A stretch of 64,000 nt of DNA from Bradyrhizobium elkanii USDA 76 (GTDB lineage: Bacteria; Pseudomonadota; Alphaproteobacteria; Rhizobiales; Xanthobacteraceae), in assembly GCF_023278185.1 (NCBI RefSeq), contig NZ_CP066356.1, positions 4,456,001 through 4,520,000 of the forward strand, written 5' to 3'. The notes beneath the pieces were generated by a model that had not been told where the DNA came from, did no database searches, and was given only the letters and a program-made list of their open reading frames with translations. The position numbers were made by a program, and so were the translations under genes. Numbering within the stretch: the first letter of the stretch is position 1; each line of letters opens with the position of its first letter. This document shows positions 36,208 through 45,218 of this stretch, piece by piece.

Positions 36208-37347
36208 TTAACGTTTGGCAAATGCGTCGCGGTAGCCGGCCAGCACACCCTCGACCATTGCGCCCTGCGAGAAATGTTCCGAAATGCGCTCGCGCAGTCT
36301 CGCGGCGCGCGCCGTGGTCGCGGCGGGGTTGTCCAGCGCGGCCTTGATCGCATCGGCCATCGCGCCGGCATTGCTCGGCGCGAACAGGGCGTCGGTGTGG
36401 GTATCGAAGATCTCCGGGATGCCGCCGACGTCGGCGGCGATCATCGGAACGCCGGCAGCGGCAGCCTCGATCACCACATAGGGCATCGAATCGCCGCGCG
36501 AGGGCACCACCAGCAGGTTGCCCTTGGAGAAACCGTAGCGCGCCTTGACGTGACCGATGAAGCGGACGGCCTCACCGAGCGACAGCCGCTTCACCTGCTC
36601 CTTGAGGCGCTCGAATTCCTCGCCGTCACCGCCGAGCGTCAGCGTCACCGGCTTGCCTTCGGCGCGCAGCTTCGCCACCGCGTCGATCAGGAGATCGGCG
36701 CCCTTGATGCGCCGGAACTCGCCGACATAGGCCACGTCGGTGGCATCGTCGGCGCCGGGGACCGGTTCGAATTCCTCCGCGGTGACGCCGTTGAACACGC
36801 AGCGCACGAGGCCTGCCGGCTTGCCGACGGTGCGCTGATAGGTGTCGCGGGCAAACGCGCTCTCGAACAGGAACAGGTCGGTGCTGTTCATCAGGGTGCG
36901 CTCGAGCTGGCTGTAGAAGCGGCCCTTCCAGGTGTCGAGCGGGTAGTGCAGCGAGCCGCCATGCGGCGTGTAGACCCGGATCACCTTGCTCGACCGCCGC
37001 CGCAGCCGGACATAGGCGCCGGCCTTGGCGCCATGCCCGTGCACGACATCGGGTTTCAGCTTGCGGATCAGGCCGGCGATGTGGGCCCAGACCATGAAAT
37101 CGGCGAAGCGCGGCTCGCGGCGTATTGCCACGCGGTGGACGCCGAGCTTGAGCCGCGGCTCGATCTCGGCAAGCGCCGCGTCGGCCCGCGCGCCGCCGGT
37201 CAGGCTGTCGGCGACGATGCCGACATGATGGCCGCGTTCGATCTGGCCGTTGGCGACGTCGAGGATGTGACGAATGATGCCGCCGACCGGGGCACGGACG
37301 ACATGCAGGATGCGGAGCGGCGGTTGCTGGGTTTGATCCTGCGCCAT
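36208..37347 (-). CDS. Family 4 glycosyltransferase
   Basis: A 379-residue GT-B fold enzyme. The N-terminal acceptor domain begins RILHVVRAPVGGIIRHI, with PDVVHGHGAKAGAYVRLR. The donor domain has VAYVGEFRRIKGADLLIDAV, VRFIGHV and the E-x7-E region VPSRGDSMPYVVIEAAAAGVPMIAADVGGIPEIF. It adds a sugar to the lipid-linked intermediate of the polysaccharide repeat unit. It is 3 bp downstream of the export lipoprotein gene in an operon. Only one glycosyltransferase besides the initiator is in this cluster, so the repeat unit is short or other glycosyltransferase genes lie elsewhere. Confidence 0.93.
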   Translation of the reverse strand: MAQDQTQQPPLRILHVVRAPVGGIIRHILDVANGQIERGHHVGIVADSLTGGARADAALAEIEPRLKLGVHRVAIRREPRFADFMVWAHIAGLIRKLKPDVVHGHGAKAGAYVRLRRRSSKVIRVYTPHGGSLHYPLDTWKGRFYSQLERTLMNSTDLFLFESAFARDTYQRTVGKPAGLVRCVFNGVTAEEFEPVPGADDATDVAYVGEFRRIKGADLLIDAVAKLRAEGKPVTLTLGGDGEEFERLKEQVKRLSLGEAVRFIGHVKARYGFSKGNLLVVPSRGDSMPYVVIEAAAAGVPMIAADVGGIPEIFDTHTDALFAPSNAGAMADAIKAALDNPAATTARAARLRERISEHFSQGAMVEGVLAGYRDAFAKR

Positions 37348-37350
37348 CGA

Positions 37351-37962
37351 TCAGAACCAGCGCTCGCCGACGAACACGGTGTCACCCGGGCCGATCGGCG
37401 TGCCCAGCGGAGCGACGAAGCGGCCCGCGCCCGATGCATCGGTGTGGGTGAGGGTGACCTCGTCGCGCCTGGCGCGCGGCGAGAAGCCGCCGGCGATCGC
37501 GACCGCGCTTTCGACCGTCATGTTGGGCACATAGGGATACTGGCCGGGGGCCTGGACCTCGCCGAGGATGAAGAACGGCCGGTAGGCCTCGATCTCGACC
37601 GCGACCGACGGCTCGCGGATGAAGCCGTTGCGCAGCCGTGCGGTGATCTCGGCGGCAAGCCTGGCAGGGGTGCGGCCGCGCGCCGGCACCGAGCCGATCA
37701 GCGGCATGGTGATCGCGCCCGCGGCGTCGATCGCATAGGCGTTGGTGAGCCCTTCCTGGCCATAGACCACAACGCGGAGCTTGTCGCCGGGGCCGAGATT
37801 ATAGCCCTCGCGCGTCGGTGCGGGATCGGCATAGGCCACGGGCGCAGCATACGCCATCGGTTCGAGACCGGGGTCGCCGGCGACCGGCGACGTTCGGCCC
37901 ATGCACCCCGACAGCACGAGCGCAGCGACCAGACAAATAAGGGGAGCGCGCAGATCGCGCAT
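37351..37962 (-). CDS. Polysaccharide export lipoprotein (Wza/ExoF-like)
   Basis: A 203-residue protein. The signal peptide ends in the lipobox LSGC (about C20). A Poly_export domain follows (YNLGPGDKLRVVVYGQEGLTNAYAIDAAGAITMPLIGSVPARGRT) and then a SLBB domain (FILGEVQAPGQYPYVPNMTVESAVAIAGGF). Such proteins form or line the outer-membrane channel with the Wzc-type partner, which is divergently encoded. It is shorter than E. coli Wza, lacking the large C-terminal part, as in ExoF-like/short OPX proteins. Confidence 0.92.
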   Translation of the reverse strand: MRDLRAPLICLVAALVLSGCMGRTSPVAGDPGLEPMAYAAPVAYADPAPTREGYNLGPGDKLRVVVYGQEGLTNAYAIDAAGAITMPLIGSVPARGRTPARLAAEITARLRNGFIREPSVAVEIEAYRPFFILGEVQAPGQYPYVPNMTVESAVAIAGGFSPRARRDEVTLTHTDASGAGRFVAPLGTPIGPGDTVFVGERWF

Positions 37963-38137
37963 GCAAGGAATCCCGCGACAATATCGGCTCCGATTAACGG
38001 CACCCATGGTTAACAAAGAATGACGGGGCGGGTGGTGGCGGCCATGCCCGTCAACCCCACCGATTAACCCAGCGGCAACCTTAATGGACTGTAATCGCCC
38101 CATTGAGATGGAGTCGCGGTATCCGCGGGGGTTTGTT

Positions 38138-40480
38138 ATGCGTTTTGCATTCTGGCGTAGAGGCAAGGATAAGGCCGTCGTGCAACGGGCGTTGCCGAAG
38201 TCTGCGCCCGTCGCCGACGAAGCTGTCGTGAAGGCGGCTGCGCCCAAGCTTGCTTCTGACAAGCCTGCGCCTGACAAGCCGGCGCGTCCGGCGGAGGCGG
38301 CCGATCTCGACCTGCACGTGCTCGGCCGCGCGCTGGCGCGCAAGCGCGGCTGGATCATCGTGCCGTCGGTGCTGGTGTTCGCGCTGTCGCTTGCCGCGGT
38401 CAACGTCGTGACGCCGCGCTACAAGTCGGAAGCGCGAATCCTGATCGACAATCGCGAGAACGCCTTCCTGCGTCCGAACGGCGAGCGCGACCTGGAGCGG
38501 ACCTCGCTCGACGCCGAGGCGGTGACGAGCCAGGTGCAGCTGTTGCTGTCGCGCGATCTCGCGCGCGACATCATCAAGAAGAACAAGCTGGCCGAGCGTC
38601 CGGAGTTCGATCCGGTGCTGCGGGGCTTTTCGCCGCTGAAGTCACTGCTGGCGCTGTTCGGCATCGGCCGTGACCCGTTCAGCCTGACGCCGGAAGAGCG
38701 GGTGCTTGATTCATATTACGAGCGCTTCCAGGCTTTTGCGGTCGACAAGTCGCGCGTCATGGTGATCGAATTCCAGTCCGAGGATCCCGAGCTCGCGGCG
38801 CGCGTCGCCAATTCGATCGCGGACGGCTATCTCGTGCTGCAGCAGGCCGCGCGGCAGGACCAGGCCAAATCCGCCAGCACCTGGCTGCTCGGCGAGATCG
38901 ACAAGCTGCGCACCAAGGTCGCGGATGCGGATTCGCGCGTCGAGGAATTCCGCTCGAAGTCGAGCCTGTTCGTCGGCACCAACAACATCCCGCTGTCGAA
39001 CCAGCAGATGGGTGAGCTGAACACGCAGCTCAACAATGCCCGCGCGCTGAAGGCGGATGCCGAGACCAAGGCGCGGCTGATCCGCGAGATGCTTCAGGGC
39101 GGCAAGCCGATCGAGGCGTCGGAGGTGCTCAACTCCGAGCTGATCCGCCGGCTCGCCGAACAGCGCGGCACGCTGCGCGCGCAGCTCGCCGAGCAGTCCT
39201 CGACGCTGCTCGACAACCATCCGCGCATCAAGGAATTGAAGGCGCAGATCGCCGATCTCGACCGGCAATTGCGTGAGGAAGCCGGCAAGGTTTCGCGCTC
39301 GCTGGACAATGACGCCCGCGTCGCCGATGGCCGTGTCATGGCGCTGCAGGCGAGCCTGGACCAGTCGAAGAAGCAGGCGTCGTCGAGCAATAGCCAGGAC
39401 GTGCAGCTGCGCGGGCTGGAGCGTGAAGCCAAGGCGCAGCGCGACCTGCTGGAGGCCTATCTCGCCAAGTATCGCGAAGCGACGGCGCGCGAGAACATCG
39501 AGGCCGCGCCGACCGACGGCCGCATCATCTCGCGCGCCTCGGTTTCGAATACGCCGGCTTATCCGAAGAAGCTGCCGATCGTGCTGATCGCGACGCTGGC
39601 GACGCTGCTGCTGTCGTCCGGCATCATCATCACGGGTGAGCTGCTGCGCATCTCCGCGCCCGGTGCGGTTGGCCGCGCCTTCGCGCCGGCGGCCGCCGTG
39701 ATCAGGCGCCGCGAGCCCGTCATGGATGCCGCAACGGCGGACCAGACCGCGCCGGCGCTGCCGCCTGAACCGGCGCTCGCGTCGCCGGTCGTGTCGAAGC
39801 CGGCGGTGGAGCCCGAATTGCCGCTGGAGCCTGCGGCTGCCCATGAACCTGAGCCGCAGCCTGCGTCCGCCGAGGCCGCCGACGAGATCGATGAGCTCGC
39901 CGAGCGCCTCGTCGCTGCCGGTCCCGCCGCCCACAAGGTCACCGTGCTCGGCCCGGCCGCGGCTGAGAGCGTTACGCTGACCGCCCTGACGCTGGCGCGT
40001 CTGATGGCGCGCCAGGCCAAGGTCGTCGTCGTCGATCTCGTCGCGTCCTCGCCGGTGCTGACGTCGGCGACCGTCGATCCCGCGGCGCCCGGCCTTGCCG
40101 AATTGATGCAGGGCGAGGCGACCTTCGCGCAGATCATCACCAAGGATCGGCAGTCGCGTGTTCAGATCGTCAGCGCCGGGCGTCCGGGCTTCGATCGCTC
40201 GCATCTGCAGTCGCCGCGGCTCGCACTTGCGATCGACGCGCTGCTCAGGGTCTACGATCACGTGCTGCTCGACGCCGGTTCGGCCGTCGACCTGCCGGCC
40301 GAACTGCTGACCGCGAAGGCGCAGGCGGTCGTGGTGCCGGACGCCGCCATGGCGCAGGACGCTCGCCACTCGATGATCGAGCAACTCACGGCGGTCGGCT
40401 TCGCCGAAGTGACGATGCTGAGCAAGCCCTGCGCGGCGTCGGAAGCGGCCGTGAGGGGCCCGCGGGTGGTGGCCGCCTGA
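38138..40480 (+). CDS. Wzc/GumC-like polysaccharide copolymerase with degenerate kinase domain
   Basis: A 780-residue inner-membrane protein. A Lys/Ala/Pro-rich cytoplasmic start leads to TM1 (about 72-92). A Wzz domain (VVTPRYKSEARILIDNRE) is followed by long coiled coils (about 220-460) and TM2 (about 478-500), preceded by the PAYPKK proline motif. A Pro/Glu linker leads to a BY-kinase-like domain from about 600. That domain is degenerate: the Walker A place reads GPAAAESVT (605-613) with no lysine, although Walker A' VVVVDL (D633) and a Walker-B-like VLLDAG remain. There is no C-terminal tyrosine cluster. It probably sets chain length and links to the export lipoprotein without kinase activity. 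ATG 38138 has GCGGGGG upstream. Confidence 0.92.
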   Translation: MRFAFWRRGKDKAVVQRALPKSAPVADEAVVKAAAPKLASDKPAPDKPARPAEAADLDLHVLGRALARKRGWIIVPSVLVFALSLAAVNVVTPRYKSEARILIDNRENAFLRPNGERDLERTSLDAEAVTSQVQLLLSRDLARDIIKKNKLAERPEFDPVLRGFSPLKSLLALFGIGRDPFSLTPEERVLDSYYERFQAFAVDKSRVMVIEFQSEDPELAARVANSIADGYLVLQQAARQDQAKSASTWLLGEIDKLRTKVADADSRVEEFRSKSSLFVGTNNIPLSNQQMGELNTQLNNARALKADAETKARLIREMLQGGKPIEASEVLNSELIRRLAEQRGTLRAQLAEQSSTLLDNHPRIKELKAQIADLDRQLREEAGKVSRSLDNDARVADGRVMALQASLDQSKKQASSSNSQDVQLRGLEREAKAQRDLLEAYLAKYREATARENIEAAPTDGRIISRASVSNTPAYPKKLPIVLIATLATLLLSSGIIITGELLRISAPGAVGRAFAPAAAVIRRREPVMDAATADQTAPALPPEPALASPVVSKPAVEPELPLEPAAAHEPEPQPASAEAADEIDELAERLVAAGPAAHKVTVLGPAAAESVTLTALTLARLMARQAKVVVVDLVASSPVLTSATVDPAAPGLAELMQGEATFAQIITKDRQSRVQIVSAGRPGFDRSHLQSPRLALAIDALLRVYDHVLLDAGSAVDLPAELLTAKAQAVVVPDAAMAQDARHSMIEQLTAVGFAEVTMLSKPCAASEAAVRGPRVVAA

Positions 40481-40489
40481 CCGCCACCG

Positions 40490-41470
40490 TCAGCCGGTCG
40501 GGGTAAATCCGGTCGCGCGCACGATCCCTTTCCAGCGATCGGATTCGGTGGCGAGCAGTCGGGCAAAGTCATTCATCGCGATTGCGTCGACGTCGATCGA
40601 CAGTTTGGCCATGCCGGACTTGACCTCCTCGGTGCGCAGTGACGCCTGGATCGCGCTGTTGAGTTGCGCGACGATTGCCGGAGGCGTCTTCGCCGGCAGG
40701 AAGATGCCGAACCAGGTCACGTCCTGAAGCGCGGGGTAACCGGCTTCCGCCACCGTCGGCACATCGGGGAGAGATTTGAGACGGCTGGGACCGGTCGTCG
40801 CCAGAGCGCGAAGCTGTCCGGACTGGACCTGGCCCAGCAGGCTGTCGATCGGCATCACCGCCGATGCGATCTCGCCTTTCAGGAGATCCTGAACCGCCCC
40901 TCTGCCTTGATAGGGCACGTGGAGATAGTCGAAGCCCGCGGTCCGGCCGAGCATCGCACCGATGAAATGCAGCGTGGTGCCGACGCCCGGCGTGCCGTAG
41001 GTCGCCTGCGTCGGGTTGGCGCGGCACCAGGCGACGAAGTCGGCGAGGCTCCTGACGTCGTTCGGGACTTTCGGGCCGACCGCCAGCAGCGTCGCGAATG
41101 AGCCGACGGTCGAGACCGGCGTGAAGTCCTGCGGTGCGTATGCGAGCGATTTGTAGGTGTGCGGAAACAGCGCGATGAACCCGAGCGGCGCGAGCAGCAT
41201 GACCGATCCATCGGCCTCGGCGTTCTTCACGGTCTCGATCGCAATCCGGCCGCTGGCGCCGGGCCGCGTCTCAACGACGATGGAGTCGGCATAATCCTTC
41301 ATCTGCCCGGCAACGAGCCTTGCGACGGCGTCCGGCAATCCGGGCGTGTAGCCGGTCAGGATATGGGCGGTCTTCAGGCGGGGCTGCGCGGCGACTGGCC
41401 GGACCAGGCCCGCGGCGGCGAGCGCGGCACCGGCCGCTGACGCGGTCAGGACGTCGCGACGGGTCAACAT
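40490..41470 (-). CDS. Bug/TctC-family periplasmic substrate-binding protein
   Basis: A 326-residue binding protein with a twin-arginine-like signal (LTRRDVLTASAAGAAL, cleaved near residue 28). The Bug fold shows TGYTPGLPDAVARLVAGQMKDY, VETRPGASGRIAIETV, ATYGTPGVGTTLHFIGAML and YLHVPYQGRGAVQDLLKGEI. I choose ATG 41470, since GGAGG lies five bases upstream; an ATG four codons earlier overlaps that site. It is divergent from a LysR gene 139 bp away, which probably controls it. The ligand is unknown. It starts the block that interrupts the polysaccharide genes. Confidence 0.92.
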   Translation of the reverse strand: MLTRRDVLTASAAGAALAAAGLVRPVAAQPRLKTAHILTGYTPGLPDAVARLVAGQMKDYADSIVVETRPGASGRIAIETVKNAEADGSVMLLAPLGFIALFPHTYKSLAYAPQDFTPVSTVGSFATLLAVGPKVPNDVRSLADFVAWCRANPTQATYGTPGVGTTLHFIGAMLGRTAGFDYLHVPYQGRGAVQDLLKGEIASAVMPIDSLLGQVQSGQLRALATTGPSRLKSLPDVPTVAEAGYPALQDVTWFGIFLPAKTPPAIVAQLNSAIQASLRTEEVKSGMAKLSIDVDAIAMNDFARLLATESDRWKGIVRATGFTPTG

Positions 41471-41609
41471 GCATGCCTCCATGGTCGTGGAGCCGCGCCG
41501 TCCGGGGCGCGACGATCTGCGTCATCGCGCGCGGAGGATGCGTGAGGCGGGGATAAACGTCCAATGCTAGTGTCTGAGGCGTCCATAACCGTTTTGGTAA
41601 GGATCGCTG

Positions 41610-42569
41610 ATGCAGGACATCGAGCGTGCCCGACGCCGGATCAAGCTGCGCGACCTGCACATCCTGCTCGTCATCGCGCAGCGCGGCAGCATGGCGAAGG
41701 CTGCCGCGGAGCTCGCAGTGTCGCAGCCGGCGATATCGCGGGCGGTCAGCGACATGGAGCACGCGCTCGGACTTCGGCTGTTCGATCGTTGCCGTAACGG
41801 CATCGAACTGACGGCCTATGGCCATGCTCTGGTGCGACGCGGGGTCTCGATCTTCGACGAGCTTACCCAGGGCTTGCAGGAGCTCGAGTTTCTGGCAGAT
41901 CCCAGCGTCGGGGAGTTGCGCATCGGCAGTACGGAGAGCATCGCAGCGGGCTTGCTTCCGGCGGCGATCGACCGCTTCACGCGGCGGCACCCCGGCATCC
42001 GCATCAATGTCGCGCAGACCGTTCTCAGCGATCTGCGTTACCGCGAACTGCGCGAGCGCAACATCGATCTGTTGCTTGGATGGACGCCGACGCCGTTTGA
42101 CGAGACGGACCTGGCAGTCGAGCCCTTGCTCGATGATCGGCGCGTCGTGGTCGCGGGAAGGCGAAGCAAATGGGCGCGTGCATCCAGGCTCGAATTGGCC
42201 GACCTCGCAGACGAGCGCTGGGTGTTGCCTCCGCCGGACACCTTTCCCGGTTCCGCGGTGGCGGAGATGTTTCGCGAAGCCGGAATGCAGATGCCAAGCG
42301 CGCCGGTCACGACGCTGTCGCTTCATTTGTGCTGCCGGCTCGCCGCGACCGGCCGCTTCATCACCGTGCTGCCGGGCTCGGTCGCGCGGTTTGCCGGCGG
42401 CGATCTCGGCCTGAAGGTGCTTCCGGTTCAGCTTCCGCGAGCGGCCGCCGTCTCGGCCGCGATCGTCACGTTGAAAGGCCGCACGTTGGGCCCGACCGCT
42501 GAGATCTTCATCGCCTGTATCCGCGAGGTCGCCAAGGCGGCCGCGAGCAAAGCGGCCGCCGGCAAGTGA
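41610..42569 (+). CDS. LysR-family transcriptional regulator (upstream copy)
   Basis: A 319-residue LysR regulator. The N-terminal helix-turn-helix is RIKLRDLHILLVIAQRGSMAKAAAELAVSQPAISRAVSDMEHALGLRLFDR, and a LysR-substrate domain follows (GELRIGSTESIAAGLLPAAIDRFTRRHPGI...). It is divergent from the Bug protein gene and convergent with the MFS gene. The co-inducer is probably the Bug ligand or a metabolite, but this is inference. The helix-turn-helix starts unusually late (residue 10), after an Arg-rich MQDIERARRR start. Confidence 0.93.
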   Translation: MQDIERARRRIKLRDLHILLVIAQRGSMAKAAAELAVSQPAISRAVSDMEHALGLRLFDRCRNGIELTAYGHALVRRGVSIFDELTQGLQELEFLADPSVGELRIGSTESIAAGLLPAAIDRFTRRHPGIRINVAQTVLSDLRYRELRERNIDLLLGWTPTPFDETDLAVEPLLDDRRVVVAGRRSKWARASRLELADLADERWVLPPPDTFPGSAVAEMFREAGMQMPSAPVTTLSLHLCCRLAATGRFITVLPGSVARFAGGDLGLKVLPVQLPRAAAVSAAIVTLKGRTLGPTAEIFIACIREVAKAAASKAAAGK

Positions 42570-42614
42570 CGGGCATTACAGGCGCCGTTCCCTTCCGGTG
42601 CAGGCGCCCGATGC

Positions 42615-43943
42615 CTAGTGCGCCATCATCGGCTGGCGCGCGGTTCGCTCGAGCACCGGATCGATCCGCAGCCTGATCGTGACCAGCGCGCCGATCAGTC
42701 CCATCACGGCGAGCAGCAGCAGCCCCGCCGTAAAGCTGCCGGTCAGGTCCTTCAGATAGCCGACGGCGAATGGGCCGGCAAAGCCCGACAGGTTGCCGAG
42801 CGAGTTGATCGCGGCAATGCCTGCCGCCGCTGAGGCGCCGGTCAGGATGCCGGCCGGCATCGGCCAGAACATCGGCGGCACTGCCGACACGCCGATTTGC
42901 GCAAGGCAGAGCAGAGCGACGATCAGTATCGGATTCGACACCAGCCCGGCGAGGCCGATGCCGACGGCGGCGAGCGTCAGCGCGCCGGCCACATGGTATC
43001 GCCGCTCGCCGGTCTTGTCGGAATGGCGGCCGAGCAGCACCATGCCGACCGCGCCGAACACGAAGGGCAGGGCCGCGATCAAGCCGGTCTGGGTGTCGGT
43101 GACGCCAAACGCCTTGATGATGGTGGGCAGGAAGAAGGCGACGCCGTAGCTTGCCGCGTTGAGGCAGAAATACACGAAGGCGCAGGCAAGGACCCGCGAG
43201 TCGGTGAGCGACTGCAGAACGGAAATATGCTCCACGGCCTCGGTTTGCTGCCGCTCGCGCTCAAGGGTGGTCTGGATCCACTTGACCTCGTCGAGCTGCA
43301 GCCAGCTGGCCTGGCGCGGAAAGTCGGGAAGGAAGGTCAGGACAGCGAAGCCGACCAGGACCGATGGCAGTGCCTCGCAAACGAACAGCCACTGCCATCC
43401 GGTCAGGCCGGCGCCCGACAGGTTGAGCAGCAATCCCGAAATGGGCGCCCCGATGATGCTCGAGATCGGGATCGCGAGCATGAACAGGCTGATGACGCGC
43501 GCGCGGTACACCGACGGGAACCAGAGCGTCAGATAGAAGATGATGCCGGGGAAGAAGCCGGCTTCGCAGGCGCCAAGCAGGAGGCGCAGGAAGTAGAAGA
43601 TCCACTCGCTCGACAGGCCGCTCGCCGCAGACATCTGCGGGATGAAGGCAAATGCGGCCGAGACGATGCCCCAGCTGATCATGATGCGGGCGATCCAGCG
43701 CCGTGCACCGAACCGTTCCAGAAGGATGTTGGAGGGCACCTCGAAGAAGAAGTAGCCGATGAAGAACAGACCGGCGCCGAGCCCGTAGGCGGCCTCGCTG
43801 AGGCCGAGCGCCGCGTTCATGTGCAGCTTGGCGAAGCCGACATTGACGCGATCGAGATAGGCCACGAAGTAACACAGGATGAGGAACGGAATCAGCCGCC
43901 GCATCATCTTTCCGATCGCGCGCTTCTCGACATCGTCGCTCAT
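42615..43943 (-). CDS. MFS transporter, anion:cation symporter (phthalate permease-like) family
   Basis: A 442-residue, 12-helix major facilitator. Family marks are LIPFLILCYFVAYLDRVNVGFAKL (TM1), AGLFFIGYFFFEVPSNILLERFGARRWIARIMISWG (TM2, motif A), LLGACEAGFFPGIIFYLTLWFP and GRHSDKTGERR. This subfamily imports organic anions such as hexuronates, tartrate or phthalate. AGGAAGGG is best spaced for ATG 43943; the ATG three codons earlier is too close. It is convergent with the first LysR and divergent from the second LysR, which likely regulates it. Confidence 0.93.
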   Translation of the reverse strand: MSDDVEKRAIGKMMRRLIPFLILCYFVAYLDRVNVGFAKLHMNAALGLSEAAYGLGAGLFFIGYFFFEVPSNILLERFGARRWIARIMISWGIVSAAFAFIPQMSAASGLSSEWIFYFLRLLLGACEAGFFPGIIFYLTLWFPSVYRARVISLFMLAIPISSIIGAPISGLLLNLSGAGLTGWQWLFVCEALPSVLVGFAVLTFLPDFPRQASWLQLDEVKWIQTTLERERQQTEAVEHISVLQSLTDSRVLACAFVYFCLNAASYGVAFFLPTIIKAFGVTDTQTGLIAALPFVFGAVGMVLLGRHSDKTGERRYHVAGALTLAAVGIGLAGLVSNPILIVALLCLAQIGVSAVPPMFWPMPAGILTGASAAAGIAAINSLGNLSGFAGPFAVGYLKDLTGSFTAGLLLLAVMGLIGALVTIRLRIDPVLERTARQPMMAH

Positions 43944-44148
43944 CGTTCCCATCCCTTCCTGTTTTTCGAATCGGCAGACGATCCCTGCGCTGTTCGGGGC
44001 GGCACCTGGCGCACCCGCAGCGGTTCGTCGCGTTGCTCTTGCAAGTCTTCTTCATTGTTGTGTAATCGACTGCCGCGTGACTAATGGCATTTGGGAATGG
44101 AGCCACGGCGAAACTGTCATGATGCACCGCGGTATAAGCGCGGGAACT

Positions 44149-44250
44149 CTAGAGCGTTTTCCAGCGAAGTGGCTGCTCGTTCGCGCCAAGAAAACGCCTC
44201 AAAGCAGAATCTGGAGCCCCGTTCCGGCTTGATCGGAACGGAAAAGGCTC
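44149..44250 (+). repeat. Palindromic repeat family B, full copy 4
   Basis: It begins CTAGAGCGTTTTC (44149-44161), pairs GCGTTTTC (44154-44161) with GAAAACGC (44190-44197), and carries the second hairpin TTCCGGCTTGATCGGAA. It lies in the MFS-LysR divergent gap, ending 26 bp before the LysR start. Unlike three other copies it is not at a stop codon. Confidence 0.85.
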
Positions 44251-44275
44251 TTGCCGGGCAGGATGGTGGCGGGCC

Positions 44276-45214
44276 GTGATCAATAATCTGAAACTGCGCC
44301 AGCTGCGCCTGCTGGTCGCTCTCGACAATGAGCGCAAGTTGCAGCTCGCCGCCGAGCGGTTGAACATCACCCAATCCGCTGCATCGAAGATGCTCGCCGA
44401 AATCGAGGCGCTGGCGCGGGTTCCCTTGTTCGAGCGCACGGCGCGCGGCGTCGAACCGACGGCATATGGGTCGATCCTGATCCGTGGCGGCAAGAGCGTG
44501 CTGGCCGATCTCGACCAGGTCACCGACGAGTTCGCGGGCTACAAATCCGGTGAGCTCGGCACCGTCTCCGTTGGAACAGTCGCCAAGCCGAGCATCGACC
44601 TCGTCGTCGACGTCATCCAGTATCTCGGCGAAAAGCTGAATCGGGTGAACATCTCGCTCGATGTCAGCACCAGCCCGCCATTGATCACGCGACTACTGGC
44701 GCTCGAGTTCGATTTCGTCGTCGCCAGGATTCCCGCCGGCATCGATCCCCGGCAGTTCGACTATTTTGAGATCGGCGCGGAGGAGGCAGTGCTGCTCGTC
44801 CGTGCGGAGCATCCGTTGGCCGGCCGCGAGACGGTCGAGCTGGAGGACATGGCCGACCAGCAATGGATCTGCCAGCCGCGCGAATCCTTCATGCGCCAAG
44901 CGCTGGAGAGGCTGTTCATGAGCCGCGGCGTGACGCCGCCGCGCCGGGTCATCAACACCGAGTCGTTTTTCGCCTCGGTCGGAATTGCCGCGGGCATCGA
45001 CGCGATCGTGCCCGTCCCCATGCTGGTGTTCGATCTGGTCGATCCGCAGCGGTTCAAGGTGCTGCGCCTGCGCGACAGGCTGTTGTTGGAGAATTACGGC
45101 CTGATCAAGCTGCGCAAGCGTGCGCTGTCACCCGCCGCGGCATTGCTGTTCGACGCGATGAAGCGGCTCGGCGTACCGAATGGCGGCGCAGAGCAGGGCG
45201 ACGCGGCGAGCTGA
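44276..45214 (+). CDS. LysR-family transcriptional regulator (downstream copy)
   Basis: A 312-residue LysR regulator from GTG. The helix-turn-helix is LKLRQLRLLVALDNERKLQLAAERLNITQSAASKMLAEIEALARVPLFERTARGVEPTAYG. The effector domain follows (LGTVSVGTVAKPSIDLVVDVIQYL). SAASKMLAEIE in the recognition helix places it near the PcaQ/GbpR-type branch. It is divergent from the MFS gene, with a family B repeat in its leader. The two LysR proteins in this block differ clearly in sequence and are not recent duplicates. Confidence 0.93.
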   Translation: MINNLKLRQLRLLVALDNERKLQLAAERLNITQSAASKMLAEIEALARVPLFERTARGVEPTAYGSILIRGGKSVLADLDQVTDEFAGYKSGELGTVSVGTVAKPSIDLVVDVIQYLGEKLNRVNISLDVSTSPPLITRLLALEFDFVVARIPAGIDPRQFDYFEIGAEEAVLLVRAEHPLAGRETVELEDMADQQWICQPRESFMRQALERLFMSRGVTPPRRVINTESFFASVGIAAGIDAIVPVPMLVFDLVDPQRFKVLRLRDRLLLENYGLIKLRKRALSPAAALLFDAMKRLGVPNGGAEQGDAAS

Positions 45215-45218
45215 ACGC

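Noticed and set aside
36193..38013. A 606-codon plus-strand frame
   Set aside because: It is antisense to the glycosyltransferase and export lipoprotein genes, both with intact motifs.
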